DNA of 64,000 nt. Source: DATHTC01 sp963746805 (lineage in GTDB: Bacteria; Actinomycetota; Thermoleophilia; Gaiellales; Gaiellaceae). The position numbers and the translations under genes were made by a program. The notes below the pieces were generated by a model. It was given only the letters and a program-made list of their open reading frames with translations, was not told where the DNA came from and did no database searches. The stretch spans positions 682,001 through 746,000 of the forward strand of contig CAVVCQ010000001.1 of assembly GCA_963746805.1 (NCBI GenBank), in the 5' to 3' direction. Shown here piece after piece: positions 1 to 9,428 of the stretch; the stretch's first letter is position 1; each line of letters opens with the position of its first letter.

Positions 1-2
1 GC

Positions 3-550
<548 letters not shown>

Positions 551-554
<4 letters not shown>

Positions 555-2162
555 GCCTCGGCGAGCCGCCGCCAGGCGTTCTCGACCAGGCGCTCGACGC
601 GCGGGTCGGTCATCGACGCGACGAAGTTGATCGCTCCCGCGGCCAGCACGCGCGCGCCCGCAGGCGTCTCGTAGTACGTCAGCTCGGCCGAGCGGCCGGG
701 GCCCATCAGGTCCTGCGCGTGCGCGAGCACGATCGTCCCCGGCGGGCTCGCCGGGCTGCGCGCGTCGATCTCGATCCCGTAGCGGCCGAAGGTGTCGCCG
801 TCCCGCAGGCCCGTCCCCTCGAACAGCCACGGCGCCGCGGCCGCGCCGGCGACCGTGTACGGCGCCTGCCGCTGCCCCTGGTCGGAGCCGACGTACCGGA
901 CGCCGACGAGCCGCGCCTCGTCGCGCCCGACCTCGCGCCACTGCTGCTCGCGCACGATGCGGACGCCGTCGCGCCGGACGCGGCAGAAGAAGTTGTTGGC
1001 CGCGAGGAAGAGCAGGTTCCCGCCGAGGTCGCGGTAGCGCTCGACGACGTCGAACGCCCGCGTCGTGACGTACTCCTCGTGCCCGGGGAAGACGACGAGG
1101 TCGTAGGCGCGGCGCAGCGCGTCGCCCGAGCCGGCCGCCTCGATGTCGTCGTCGGACAGGAAGTCGACGCGCTTGCCGGTCCGGTTCAGCCACGCGACGA
1201 AGGCCAGGTCCCAGTCCTTGAAGCGGAACGGGACGCCGAAGTCGAGGTACGGCCGCCCGAGGTCGACACTGTGGAAGCGGTCGCTGACGTACCAGGAGTC
1301 GCCCCACCCGTCGCCGTCCGCGTCCTGGAAGTTGTAGGCCTGCCACGTGTTCGTCGAGAGGACGACGGCCACGCGCTCGCTGCCGAGTTGCCGCGGCCGG
1401 AGGATGAACGGCGCGTAGCCGGCGCGGCCGTCGTCGGTGCCGACGCGGACGAAGTAGAGGCCGCTCTGCCAGTCGCCCGCGCGGAGGAGACGAAGGTGGC
1501 CGGGCGCGTCGGCGTGGGCGCGCCAGTCGACGACGACCGGCGGCGTCACCGCGACGCCGTTCGTGCGCAGGTCGGCATCTGCGGGTCGGGACGCGCCGTA
1601 GTGGAAGACCTGGACCTGCAGCGCGGCGGCGTCGGTGGCGATGCGCAGGTCGGCCGGCTCGCCGGGCACGTAGCTCGAGCGCGTGGTCGCGACGTCGACG
1701 CCCTGCACGCGGACGACGGGGCCGTCCGGGGCGCGCCCCGGCGCATGGGCGCCGTACGTCCGGCGGCGCCCGGCCGCATCCGTCGCGGTCAGGCGAAGCA
1801 CGTACGTGCGCGGAGGGACTGACGTCCCCGGGCGCCACGCGAGTTCGTGCGACCCGGGCCGGAGGGACCGCTCGACGCGCCAGACCGTCTCGCCGGCCGC
1901 TCGGCCCGCGCGGATCGGTGTCGGTGCGCACGGCCTCCATCCGCACACGGGCCGGGCGGGTGAGCCGGAACGAGACGCGGGCGACGCCGCGCCGGGGCGA
2001 CAGCGTCGCGAACAGGCGGCGGTCGCCGGCGAACGGCCGTGCGGAGCGGACGCGGAGGCCGAGGAGCTCGGGCCCACGCCCGCCGGCCGCGCGCGCCGCC
2101 GCGGGCGCCGCGAGCACACCGAGCGCGAGCACGCGCAGGAACCCGCGGCGTCCGACCCTCAT
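551..2162 (-). CDS. Tat-exported N,N-dimethylformamidase beta-subunit-like protein (one frame break)
   Basis: The ATG at 2162 opens a twin-arginine signal (MRVGRRGFLRVLALGVLAA) followed by a beta-sandwich region. The reading frame then breaks near 1904; removing one base joins it to the rest, about 536 residues in all. The C-terminal two thirds resemble the large-subunit domain of N,N-dimethylformamidase-like proteins: STNTWQAYNFQDADGDGWGD, an LVVFPGHEEYVT strand and a long GATase-like segment. The substrate is unknown; related proteins are widespread in actinobacteria without demonstrated amidase activity. It should act outside the membrane. The break is in a variable linker and is probably a base-calling insertion. 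Confidence 0.75.
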
Positions 2163-2177
2163 CGGGTCATCGTGCCA

Positions 2178-3622
2178 CTAGCGGTGCTCGAACAGCCGCC
2201 GCATCGCGGGCACGCGCTCCGGGTCGGCGAGCACCACGACCTCGTCGTCGGGCTCGAGGACGTCGCCGCCGTGCGGGGTGCGCGGGCTCCCGTCGCGGAC
2301 GATCGCGCCGATCCAGCCGCTCTCGCCGAGCGGGAGGTCGCGGATCCGTCGTCCGACGGCGTACGAGCCGGCGGCGACGCGGAAGCGGTACGAGCCGGCC
2401 GCGTCCTCGAAGCCGACCTGCTCGACCGTGCGCATCGGCACGCCGAAGCGCGCCGCTGCGCGCTCGAGCGTCGAGCCCTGGACGAGCACCGACAGGAGCA
2501 CGACGACGAACACGATCCCGTAGATCCGGTCGGCCTCCTCGACGGCGCCGAGCACCGCGAACGCCGCGAGGAGGATCGGCACCGCGCCTTTGAGCCCACC
2601 CCACGCGACGAACAGCCGCTCGCCGCGGCGCAGCCGCGACGGCAGCAGCAGCGGCAGCACCACGAGCGGGCGCAGGACGAAGGCGAGCACGAGGAAGATC
2701 ACCGCGCCCTCGAGCCACCAGCCCTCGTCCGACGAGCTGCGTCACGTCGATCGTCAGCCCGAGCACGACGAACACCGCGATCTCGGCGAGGCTCGCGAGC
2801 GAGGTGTGGAAGCTCTCGATCTCGGCCTTGTAGGGCGCGCGCTCGTCGCCGATCAGGAGGCCGGCGATGAAGACGGCGAGGAAGCCGGAGCCGTGGAGGA
2901 CGGACGCGATCCCGTAGATCGCGCCCGCGACGGCGAGCACCTGGAGCGGATACAGCCCGCGGTCCGGCAGGCTCGAGTTCCGCATCAGCCAGAGGAGCGC
3001 GGCGGCGCCGACGACGCCGACGGCGAGCCCGACGACCATCTGGACGGCGAAATCCTCCACGACCGTCCACGCCGTCCCGTCGTCGCTCGTGGCGTAGGCG
3101 ATGACGCCGAGCATGAGCGCGATCCCGACCGGGTCGTTCGCGCCCGACTCGCCCTCGAGGATCGTCCCGGAGCGCCCGCGGACCTCGCGGTTGCCGAGGA
3201 CGGAGAACATCACGGCAGGGTCGGTGGGCGCGAGCGCGGCGCCGAGGAGGAACGCAGGCGTCCAGTCGAGGCCGAGCACGGCGTGCGCGACGACGGCGAG
3301 CGCGCCGGCCGTGCGCGAAGGTGCCGACGACGCCGAGGACGCTGATCGGGACGGCGGCCTTCCGGAACCGCCGCCAGCCGACGTGCATGCCGCCGTCGAG
3401 GAGGATGATCACGATCGCGACGACGCCGATCCGCTCGACGGTCCTCGTGTCGACGTGGTCGCCGAGCGACGGGAAGAGGTCCGACGCGACGGCCGCCGTG
3501 GCGAGGAACACCGCCGGCGCGGGGACACCGATCCGCCGGGTGATCTTCGTCGCGAAGAGCGCGAGCACGACGCCGACGGAGACGACGGCCAGGATTTGCC
3601 CGAACACGACGACCTCGTCCAC
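2178..3622 (-). CDS. NhaP-type cation/proton antiporter with C-terminal TrkA-C domain (two frame breaks)
   Basis: This is a CPA-family monovalent cation/H+ antiporter. It has many hydrophobic helices, the ALAPTDPAVMFSVLG and ESGANDPVGIALML motifs of the transport core, and WGGLKGAVPILLA near the end of the membrane domain. A TrkA-C-type cytosolic domain follows (about residues 390-480, ending LADPERVPAMRRLFEHR). Potassium is the likeliest ion for the NhaP2/CvrA subgroup. The frame breaks near 3296 and 2727; deleting one base at each restores 480 residues, exactly the length of the second antiporter at 12426-13869. GTG start, with a TAGCGT box 7 bp upstream, so probably a leaderless transcript. 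Confidence 0.85.
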
Positions 3623-3629
3623 GGAGGTG

Positions 3630-3635
3630 ACGCTA
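3630..3635 (-). promoter_or_regulatory. -10 box for the antiporter, leaderless arrangement
   Basis: TAGCGT on the minus strand ends 7 bp before the GTG at 3622, so transcription would begin at or next to the start codon. The same TANNNT-N6-8-GTG/ATG layout recurs before six other genes here. It is a sequence match only. Confidence 0.45.
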
Positions 3636-3764
3636 ACGTCTCGTCCGGACCCGCTCCTCGTCGATTCGCCCGCGAGGGCTGGCTCCGGGGCTTCGCGCCA
3701 CTTACACTTTTCTTACGGCGCCATCAACGCCGCCGAACTGCGACCCCCGATACTCCCCATACAG

Positions 3765-4268
3765 ATGCGGCGCATCCTCGTCATCACCGTGGTCCTGGCG
3801 CTCGCGATCCCCGCGATCGCGGCGGCCCAGGCGCTCATTCCGGGCGACGGGTCGCTGGCGGTCCGCTCCGGCGACGGGATCGTCCGCCTCAACGACTTCC
3901 GCGGCGTCGTCCTCGGCCGGATCTCGACCGGGACGCTCGTGATCGTCGACCCCAAGGGCGACGACTGCGACTCGCTGCTCGTGTGGGACGCCGACGACCA
4001 GTGGCCGCGTGTGCGCCGCCTCGGCGAGGACCGCGTGCTCGAGTGCTGGTACACGACCACGAGCGGCATGCGCTTCCGCCTCGTCGGCGGGCCGAACACG
4101 ATCCGCATCAACGCCCGTGGGATCGCGCTCTCGGCGGTCGGGCAGGGACGCGGCTTCGTGCGCGGGACGCCGACGCTCTTCGACGACGGGCTGTACTCCG
4201 TGGACGGGAGCGACTGGCGCTCCCTGCCCGACGAAGGCCGGAACGTCCGCATCGGCTCGGTACCCTAG
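3765..4268 (+). CDS. Small exported protein of unknown function
   Basis: This is a 167-residue protein with a clear signal peptide (MRRILVITVVLALAIPAIAAAQA, cleavage near the AAAQA). The body looks all-beta: SLAVRSGDGIVRLNDFRGVVLGR, a DPKGDDCD turn with one cysteine, a second cysteine in LECWYTT, and a repeat of short strands to the end. I do not recognise a family. It lies just upstream of the two-component genes in the same direction (the regulator begins within 30 bp), so it may be co-transcribed with them. A TACACT hexamer about 60 bp upstream is a possible -10 box. Confidence 0.7.
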   Translation: MRRILVITVVLALAIPAIAAAQALIPGDGSLAVRSGDGIVRLNDFRGVVLGRISTGTLVIVDPKGDDCDSLLVWDADDQWPRVRRLGEDRVLECWYTTTSGMRFRLVGGPNTIRINARGIALSAVGQGRGFVRGTPTLFDDGLYSVDGSDWRSLPDEGRNVRIGSVP

Positions 4269-4294
4269 GCCCATGGCTGCGCACAGGCCAGACC

Positions 4295-4987
4295 GTGCTC
4301 GTCGTCGAGGACGAAGCCTCGATCGCGTCGTTCGTCTCGCTCTACCTCAAGAACGCCGGCTACGAGGTCAAGACCGTCTCGACCGGGTCGGACGCGCTCA
4401 TCCAGGCCGCGTCCGGGAAACGTCTCGCTGATCATCCTCGACCTCATGCTCCCGGACATCGACGGGATCGAGGTCTGCCGACGCATCTGCGGAAGACCTC
4501 GGACGTGCCGATCCTGATGCTCACCGCCCGCGACGAGGACGTCGACAAGATCATCGGGCTCGAGGTCGGCGCCGACGACTACCTGACGAAGCCGTTCAAC
4601 CCGCGCGAGCTCGTCGCCCGCGTGAAGTCGATCCTGCGCCGCGCCGCGCCCGAGCGCAGCGAGCTCGAGACGAAGGTGCTGACGCACGGCGACCTCTCGA
4701 TCGACGCCGGCCGCCGCGAGGTGCGCGTCGGCGAGGAGGAGATCCAGCTCGCGCCCAAGGAGTTCGACCTGCTCTGGGAGCTGCTCGACCACAAGGGCCT
4801 CGTGCTCACGCGCGACCAGCTGCTCGAGCGCGTCTGGGGCTACACGTTCGCCGGCGACACGCGCACGGTCGACGTCCACGTGCGCCAGCTGCGGCGCAAG
4901 CTCGGCGACGCGTCGCCGATCGTCACGGTGTGGGGCGTCGGCTACAAGGTCTCCCCCAGCCGCGAGGCCGCCGCAACCGGGGCGTAG
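4295..4987 (+). CDS. OmpR/PhoB-family response regulator (two local frame breaks)
   Basis: An N-terminal receiver (LVVEDE acidic pocket; LDLMLPD phospho-acceptor aspartate; LTKPF lysine) is followed by a winged-helix DNA-binding domain (QLAPKEFDLLWELL ... TRTVDVHVRQLRRKLGD ... VWGVGYK). The aspartate segment is in a shifted frame between about 4427 and 4491. One extra A in a GGGAAAC run and a compensating change before the CTGCGGAAG codons explain it, giving about 229 residues. The start is uncertain: I use GTG at 4295; an ATG at 4273 is out of frame by one. It directly precedes the histidine kinase and is presumably its partner. Confidence 0.87.
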   Translation: MLVVEDEASIASFVSLYLKNAGYEVKTVSTGSDALIQAASGKRLADHPRPHAPGHRRDRGLPTHLRKTSDVPILMLTARDEDVDKIIGLEVGADDYLTKPFNPRELVARVKSILRRAAPERSELETKVLTHGDLSIDAGRREVRVGEEEIQLAPKEFDLLWELLDHKGLVLTRDQLLERVWGYTFAGDTRTVDVHVRQLRRKLGDASPIVTVWGVGYKVSPSREAAATGA

Positions 4988-5001
4988 GCGAGGCGGCGGC
5001 G

Positions 5002-6438
5002 GTGTTCCGCTCCCTCCGCTTCCGGCTCCCGGCCATCTTCCTCGCCGGGCTCGTCCTCTCGGGGCTCGTGTCGACGCTGATCGCCGTGCGGCTCTTCCAG
5101 GACTACGCACGCGAGCAGACGATCGACGAGCTGCGCCGCGAGGCCGCCGGGATCGCGGTGCTGTACGCCGAGAACGCGGGGCGCGAGACGCTCTCGGCCG
5201 GCGCGCTCGAGGAGGCGACGGGCGACCGCCTCTTCTACGTCCCCTTCGCCGCCGGCATCGAGCTCTTCCCGGCGCAGCAGTTCGGCCTCCGCCCGCTGCC
5301 GCCCGACGCCGTCGACAGCGCGGCGCTCGAGCAGAGCGGCGCCATCATCGTTCGAGTTCACGCCGCCGAACGAGGACCGCGCCTTCCTCGCCGTCGCGTC
5401 CCCGCTCGGGATCGGCGACACGACCTATCGGCGCGCTCATCGTCGGCGAAGCCGATGACGGAGCTCGGCGAGCGCTGGGTGACGCTCGCGCAGCGCCTCG
5501 CGCTCGCGTTCCTCGGCGGCCTGCTCGTCGCCGGCGCTGCTCGCGTGGTACCTGAGCGCGGCGGATCACGAAGCCCGTGCTCGCGCTCTCGCGCGCGGCG
5601 GACGAGGTCGCGGCGGGGAAGCTACGACGTCGAGGTGCCGCAGCTCCACGAGCGGCGACGAGATCGCGCACCTGTCGGAGCGGTTCGGCGAGATGGCGCA
5701 GCGCCTGCGCGAGACCGAGGAGCTCGAGCGGAACTTCCTCATGAGCGTCTCGCACGAGCTGCGCACGCCGCTGACCGCGATCCGGGGCCACGTCGAGGCG
5801 CTGCGCGAGGGCGTCGTCGAGGATCCGGACCTGCGCGCGGAGTCGCTCGACGTCGTCGCGCTCGAGACGGCGCGGCTCGAGCGGCTCGTCGGCGACGTGC
5901 TCGACCTGGCGAAGCTCGACGCGCACCGCTTCACGGTGCTGCGGGAGGAGGTCGACATGCGAGCGGCTCGTCGACCGGGCCTACGCGACGTTCGGCGGGG
6001 AGGCCCGGCGGCGCGCGATCGACTACCGGCAGACGATCGACCGCGAGCCGGTGATCCTCTCCGACGGCGACCGGCGTGCTGCAGATCATCTCGAACCTGC
6101 TCTCGAACGCCTTCCGCTGGACGCCCGACGGCGGCCGGATCGAGCTCGCGCTGACCGCGGCGAACGGGACCGTCTCCGTGGCGGTCGAGGACAGCGGGCC
6201 GGGAATCGCGCCGGCGGAGCGCGAGCGGATCTTCCGCCCGTTCTGGTCGCGCGACGGCGGCGGCACCGGCCTCGGGCTGGCGATCGCGCACGAGCTCGCG
6301 GTCGCGCTCGGCGGGCGGATCCAGCTCGAGAGCGCGCCGGGCGAGGGCAGCCGGTTCGAGCTGCGCCTGCCGGCGGGCGACCTCCAGGCCTACGGGCCGG
6401 AGCCCGCGTTGGGCGGGCGGCGCTCCTCGATCCGGTAG
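5002..6438 (+). CDS. Membrane sensor histidine kinase (about nine frame breaks)
   Basis: This is the cognate kinase of the regulator ending 14 bp upstream. Restored order: TM1 (about residues 5-30), an extracytoplasmic sensor with an FEFTPPNEDRAF segment, TM2 (LALAFLGGLLV), HAMP, the HisKA H-box MSVSHELRTPLTAIRG, the N-box ISNLLSNAFRWTPDGG, G1 VEDSGPGIAP and G2 GGGTGLGLAI. The frame breaks near 5350, 5434, 5450, 5538, 5569, 5622, 5645, 5957 and 6074. Each is repaired by removing one base, giving 475 residues with every motif in place. The density of breaks points to poor sequence here and not to decay. GTG start. Confidence 0.85.
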
Positions 6439-6854
6439 ACGACCGCGTCGCTGCCGGCGGTGATCGCGCTTTCGATCCGCTCGAGCCGGCGGTCGACGCT
6501 CATCCAGCCCGACGTGACCAGGTCGACGAGCACGCCGAGGTCGTCGACGCGTGCGTGCCGCTCGGCGAGCAGGTCGCCCTCGACGCGCTCGAGCCGGGCG
6601 ATGACGGTGTTGAGGAGGCCGCGCACCTCCGCCATCTGCCGGGCGACCGGGAGCGCCTCGGCCCGGACGCCGTCGCGGACGGCGTCGCCGACGCGGGTCG
6701 GGAGCGACGACTCGAGCTCGGCGGCGGTCTGGGCGAGCGACTCGATCTGCGTCCGCGCCCGCTCGAGCGCGGCGTCCACGTCCCCCTGCCCGGCGCGGCC
6801 CTCAGCGGCGTTCGCCAGCCGCTGCATCGCCCGCTCGACCGCTTCAGGATCCAT
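6390..6854 (-). CDS. Hypothetical coiled-coil protein
   Basis: This 154-residue, strongly helical, charged protein has no signal peptide or membrane segment. Long heptad-like stretches (VDAALERARTQIESLAQTAA and onward; LNTVIARLERVEGDLLAERH) suggest a coiled coil. Its 3' end overlaps the convergent histidine kinase gene by 49 bp, and its start lies 39 bp from divergent queA. I do not recognise the family. Apolipoprotein- or phasin-like helical bundles are possible, but nothing assigns a function. Confidence 0.6.
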   Translation of the reverse strand: MDPEAVERAMQRLANAAEGRAGQGDVDAALERARTQIESLAQTAAELESSLPTRVGDAVRDGVRAEALPVARQMAEVRGLLNTVIARLERVEGDLLAERHARVDDLGVLVDLVTSGWMSVDRRLERIESAITAGSDAVVYRIEERRPPNAGSGP

Positions 6855-6893
6855 CTCGCCTGACGCTACAACGGGCGTCGGACGATTCGCCGC

Positions 6894-7823
6894 ATGAACC
6901 TCACCGACCTCGACTACCCGCTCCCGCCGGAACTAATCGCGCAGCGGCCCGCGGACCGGCGCGACGAGTCGCGGCTGCTCGTCTACGACCGGGCGACGGG
7001 CGCGGTCCGGCACCGACGCTTCGCGGAGCTGCCGGACGAGCTGCGCGGCGAGCTCGTGGTCGCGAACGACACGCGCGTCGTGCCGGCGCGGATCCCGCTC
7101 GAGCGCCCGCGAGGCGAGGTGCTGCTGCTGGAGCGGACCGGCGCGGACGAGTGGGAGGCGCTCGCGCGGCCGACGCGCCGGCTGCGGCCGGGGCGGACGT
7201 ACGGGCCGGTGACGCTCCTCGAGCACCTCGGCGAGGGCCGCTGGCGCGTGCGACTCGAGGGCGAGCCGGCGGGGGAGACGCCGCTGCCGCCGTACATCGT
7301 CGAGCCGCTCGCCGACCCGTCCCGCTACCAGACCGTCTACGCGCGGGACGCCGGCTCGGCCGCGGCGCCGACGGCCGGGCTGCACTTCACGCCGGAGCTG
7401 CTCGCGCGCCTCGACGTCGAGTGCGTCACGCTCCACGTCGGGCTCGACACGTTCCGCCCGGTCGCGGTCGAGCGGCTCGAGGAGCACGAGCTCCACGGCG
7501 AGCGCTACGAGGTGGCCCCGCCCGCGTGGGAGCGGATCGCCGCCGCCGAGCGGGTGCTCGCGGTCGGGACGACGACGGTGCGGGTGCTCGAGACGGTCGC
7601 CGCCGGCGGGCCGCTCGCCGGGCGGACTGTCTCTCTTTTCGTCCCGGGGTTCGAGTTCCGCCGCGTCGACGCGCTGCTGACGAACTTCCACCTGCCGCGC
7701 TCGACGCTGCTCGCGCTCGTGATGGCCTTCGCGGGCGTGGAGGAGACGCGCCGGCTCTACCGCCTCGCGGTCGAGGAGCGGTACCGCTTCTACTCGTTCG
7801 GCGACGCGATGCTCGTGCTTTGA
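6894..7823 (+). CDS. queA: S-adenosylmethionine:tRNA ribosyltransferase-isomerase
   Basis: QueA transfers and isomerises the ribosyl moiety of SAM to preQ1 in tRNA, making epoxyqueuosine. The 309 residues show the family start DLDYPLPPELIAQRPADRRDESRLLV, VVANDTRVVPARI, the PTAGLHFTPELL motif, HVGLDTFRPV and the C-terminal NFHLPRSTLLALVMAF ... YRFYSFGDAMLVL. It is shorter than the usual 340-350 residues, with the middle insert domain compacted. It is followed by tgt, the other tRNA-queuosine enzyme, as is common in bacteria. Confidence 0.97.
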   Translation: MNLTDLDYPLPPELIAQRPADRRDESRLLVYDRATGAVRHRRFAELPDELRGELVVANDTRVVPARIPLERPRGEVLLLERTGADEWEALARPTRRLRPGRTYGPVTLLEHLGEGRWRVRLEGEPAGETPLPPYIVEPLADPSRYQTVYARDAGSAAAPTAGLHFTPELLARLDVECVTLHVGLDTFRPVAVERLEEHELHGERYEVAPPAWERIAAAERVLAVGTTTVRVLETVAAGGPLAGRTVSLFVPGFEFRRVDALLTNFHLPRSTLLALVMAFAGVEETRRLYRLAVEERYRFYSFGDAMLVL

Positions 7824-7853
7824 CGCGAACTCGGGACGGAGCCGTGCGCTTTC

Positions 7854-7864
7854 GTGTCAGACAC
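7854..7864. repeat. GTGTCAGACAC palindrome, copy 1
   Basis: An 11-bp palindrome with a single central base, in the 96-bp gap between queA and tgt. It pairs with copy 2 at 7903-7913 (GTGTCTGACAC), which is the same palindrome with T in the centre. A third copy lies at 15880-15890. It could be a REP-type element or an operator. Confidence 0.7.
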
Positions 7865-7902
7865 TGAAACCAGGGCACGATCCAGGACAGGGTCCCTTCT
7901 CG

Positions 7903-7913
7903 GTGTCTGACAC
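7903..7913. repeat. GTGTCTGACAC palindrome, copy 2
   Basis: This is the mirror of copy 1, 38 bp away. The two can pair with each other or fold individually, enclosing a segment with its own GGGTCCC palindrome. It ends 6 bp before the tgt ATG at 7920, so it would lie at the tgt translation-initiation region if transcribed. Confidence 0.7.
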
Positions 7914-7919
7914 GGCAGG

Positions 7920-9042
7920 ATGCGCGCCATGACGCCTCCCTTCAAGGTCACCGCCACCGACGGCGCCGCGCGCGCCGGCGTCCTCCGCACCGCCCACGGC
8001 GAGGTGCGCACGCCGGTCTTCATGCCGGTCGGGACGAAGGGCACGGTCAAGGGGGTCGACCCGGACGAGCTGCGCGCGCTCGGGGCGCAGCTGATCCTCG
8101 GCAACACGTACCACCTGCACTTCCGCCCGGGCGAGGAGCTGATCGCCGAGCTCGGCGGCCTGCACGCGTTCATGGGCTGGGACGGGCCGATCCTCACCGA
8201 CTCGGGCGGCTTCCAGGTCTTCAGCCTGCGGCACACGATCCGGCGCGTCGACGACGACGGCGTCACCTTCCGCTCGGTCTACGACGGCGACCTCGAGCGC
8301 TTCACGCCGGAGCGCGCCGCCGCGATCCAGGCGGCGCTCGGCGCCGACATCGCGATGTGCCTCGACAGCTGCCCGCCGGCCGGCGTGCCGCGGCGCGAGC
8401 TCGAGGAGGCCGTCCGGCGCACGACCGTGTGGGCGCGCAGGCAGCTCGACGCGCCGCGTGCGCCGGGCCAGCTCCGCTTCGGGATCACCCAGGGCGCGAC
8501 CGACTCCGAGCTCCGCCGCCGCTCGGTCGACGAGCTCGTCGCGCTCGACTTCGACGGCTACGCGCTCGGCGGCCTCTCCGTCGGCGAGGACCGCGACGGT
8601 CATGTTCGAGACGACCGCGAGGCGGCGCCGCTCCTTCCGGCCGACAAGCCGCGCTACTTCATGGGGATCGGCGACCCGGAGGGGATCCTCGCCGTGATCG
8701 ACGCCGGCGTCGACATGTTCGACTGCGTGCTGCCGACGCGCATCGCGCGCACCGGCTCGGCGCTGACGTGGGAAGGGCGACTGAACCTCCGGAACGCCCG
8801 CTTCGCCGGCGACCCGCGCCCGCTCGACGAGGCCTGCGACTGCCCGGCCTGCCGCGCTTCAGCGCGCCTACGTCCGGCACCTGATCAACCAGCAGGAGCT
8901 GCTCGGGCTGCGGCTGCTGAGCCTGCATAATCTGCGCTTCCTGCTCGAACTGACCGACGGCGCGCGCGCCGCGATCGAGCGGGGCGCTCGCCGCGTACAC
9001 GGCCGACGCGCTCGCCCGCCTCGGCGCGCCGCCGCCGTCTAG
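7920..9042 (+). CDS. tgt: tRNA-guanine (queuine) transglycosylase (several frame breaks)
   Basis: Tgt exchanges guanine-34 for preQ1 in GUN-anticodon tRNAs. Seen are RTPVFMPVGTKGTVKGV, ILTDSGGFQVFSL (catalytic Asp), FGITQGA, YALGGLSVGE, MFDCVLPTRIAR (second Asp) and the zinc-binding CDCPAC cluster, then QRAYVRHLINQQELLGLRLL in a shifted frame. Breaks lie near 8601, 8633 and 8861. A further one near 8984 makes the last 20 residues uncertain: one frame gives AYTADALARLGAPPP, typical of the family, another reaches the TAG at 9040-9042. A second possible ATG is at 7929. It sits between queA and yajC, the classic order. Confidence 0.93.
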
Positions 9043-9050
9043 GAGGCCCC

Positions 9051-9428
9051 GTGGAATTCCTGGTCTTCCTTGGCCTCTGCTTCGCCCTCTTGTGGCTCCT
9101 GATCGTGCTCCCGCAGCGGCGCCGCACCCAGACCCAGGAGACGATGATCAAGGGGCTCAAGCCGGGGGACTACATCGTCACCGCAGGCGGGCTGTACGGC
9201 ACCGTGACCGATCTCGGCGAGGACGACCTCGGGCTCGAGATCGCGCCCGACGTCGAGGTGCGCGTGGCGAAGCGCGCGATCGGCGCCCTGATCCCGGAGG
9301 ACGAGATCGAGGACGTGGAGGACGCGGAGGCCGAGGAGGCCGCGGAGCCGGTTGAGCCAGATGCGTCAATCACGGCTCGGAGCCCCGATCGCCGACGACC
9401 GTCGCTAACCTGTCGGGCTTCGCGGTGA
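9051..9428 (+). CDS. yajC: Preprotein translocase subunit YajC
   Basis: YajC is the small accessory membrane protein of the SecDF-YajC complex. The 125 residues show one N-terminal transmembrane helix (LVFLGLCFALLWLLIVLPQ), the RRRTQTQETMIKGLKPGDYIVTAGGLYGTV core and an acidic tail rich in Glu/Ala. The GTG start is preceded by AGGAGG at 9041-9046. The stop overlaps the secD GTG (9425) by 4 bp, so translation is probably coupled. Confidence 0.95.
   Translation: MEFLVFLGLCFALLWLLIVLPQRRRTQTQETMIKGLKPGDYIVTAGGLYGTVTDLGEDDLGLEIAPDVEVRVAKRAIGALIPEDEIEDVEDAEAEEAAEPVEPDASITARSPDRRRPSLTCRASR

Noticed and set aside
4400..4500. Programmed ribosomal frameshifting in the response regulator or other broken genes
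   Set aside because: Break sites share no slippery sequence or consistent codon and occur in many unrelated housekeeping genes. Base-duplication errors explain them more simply.
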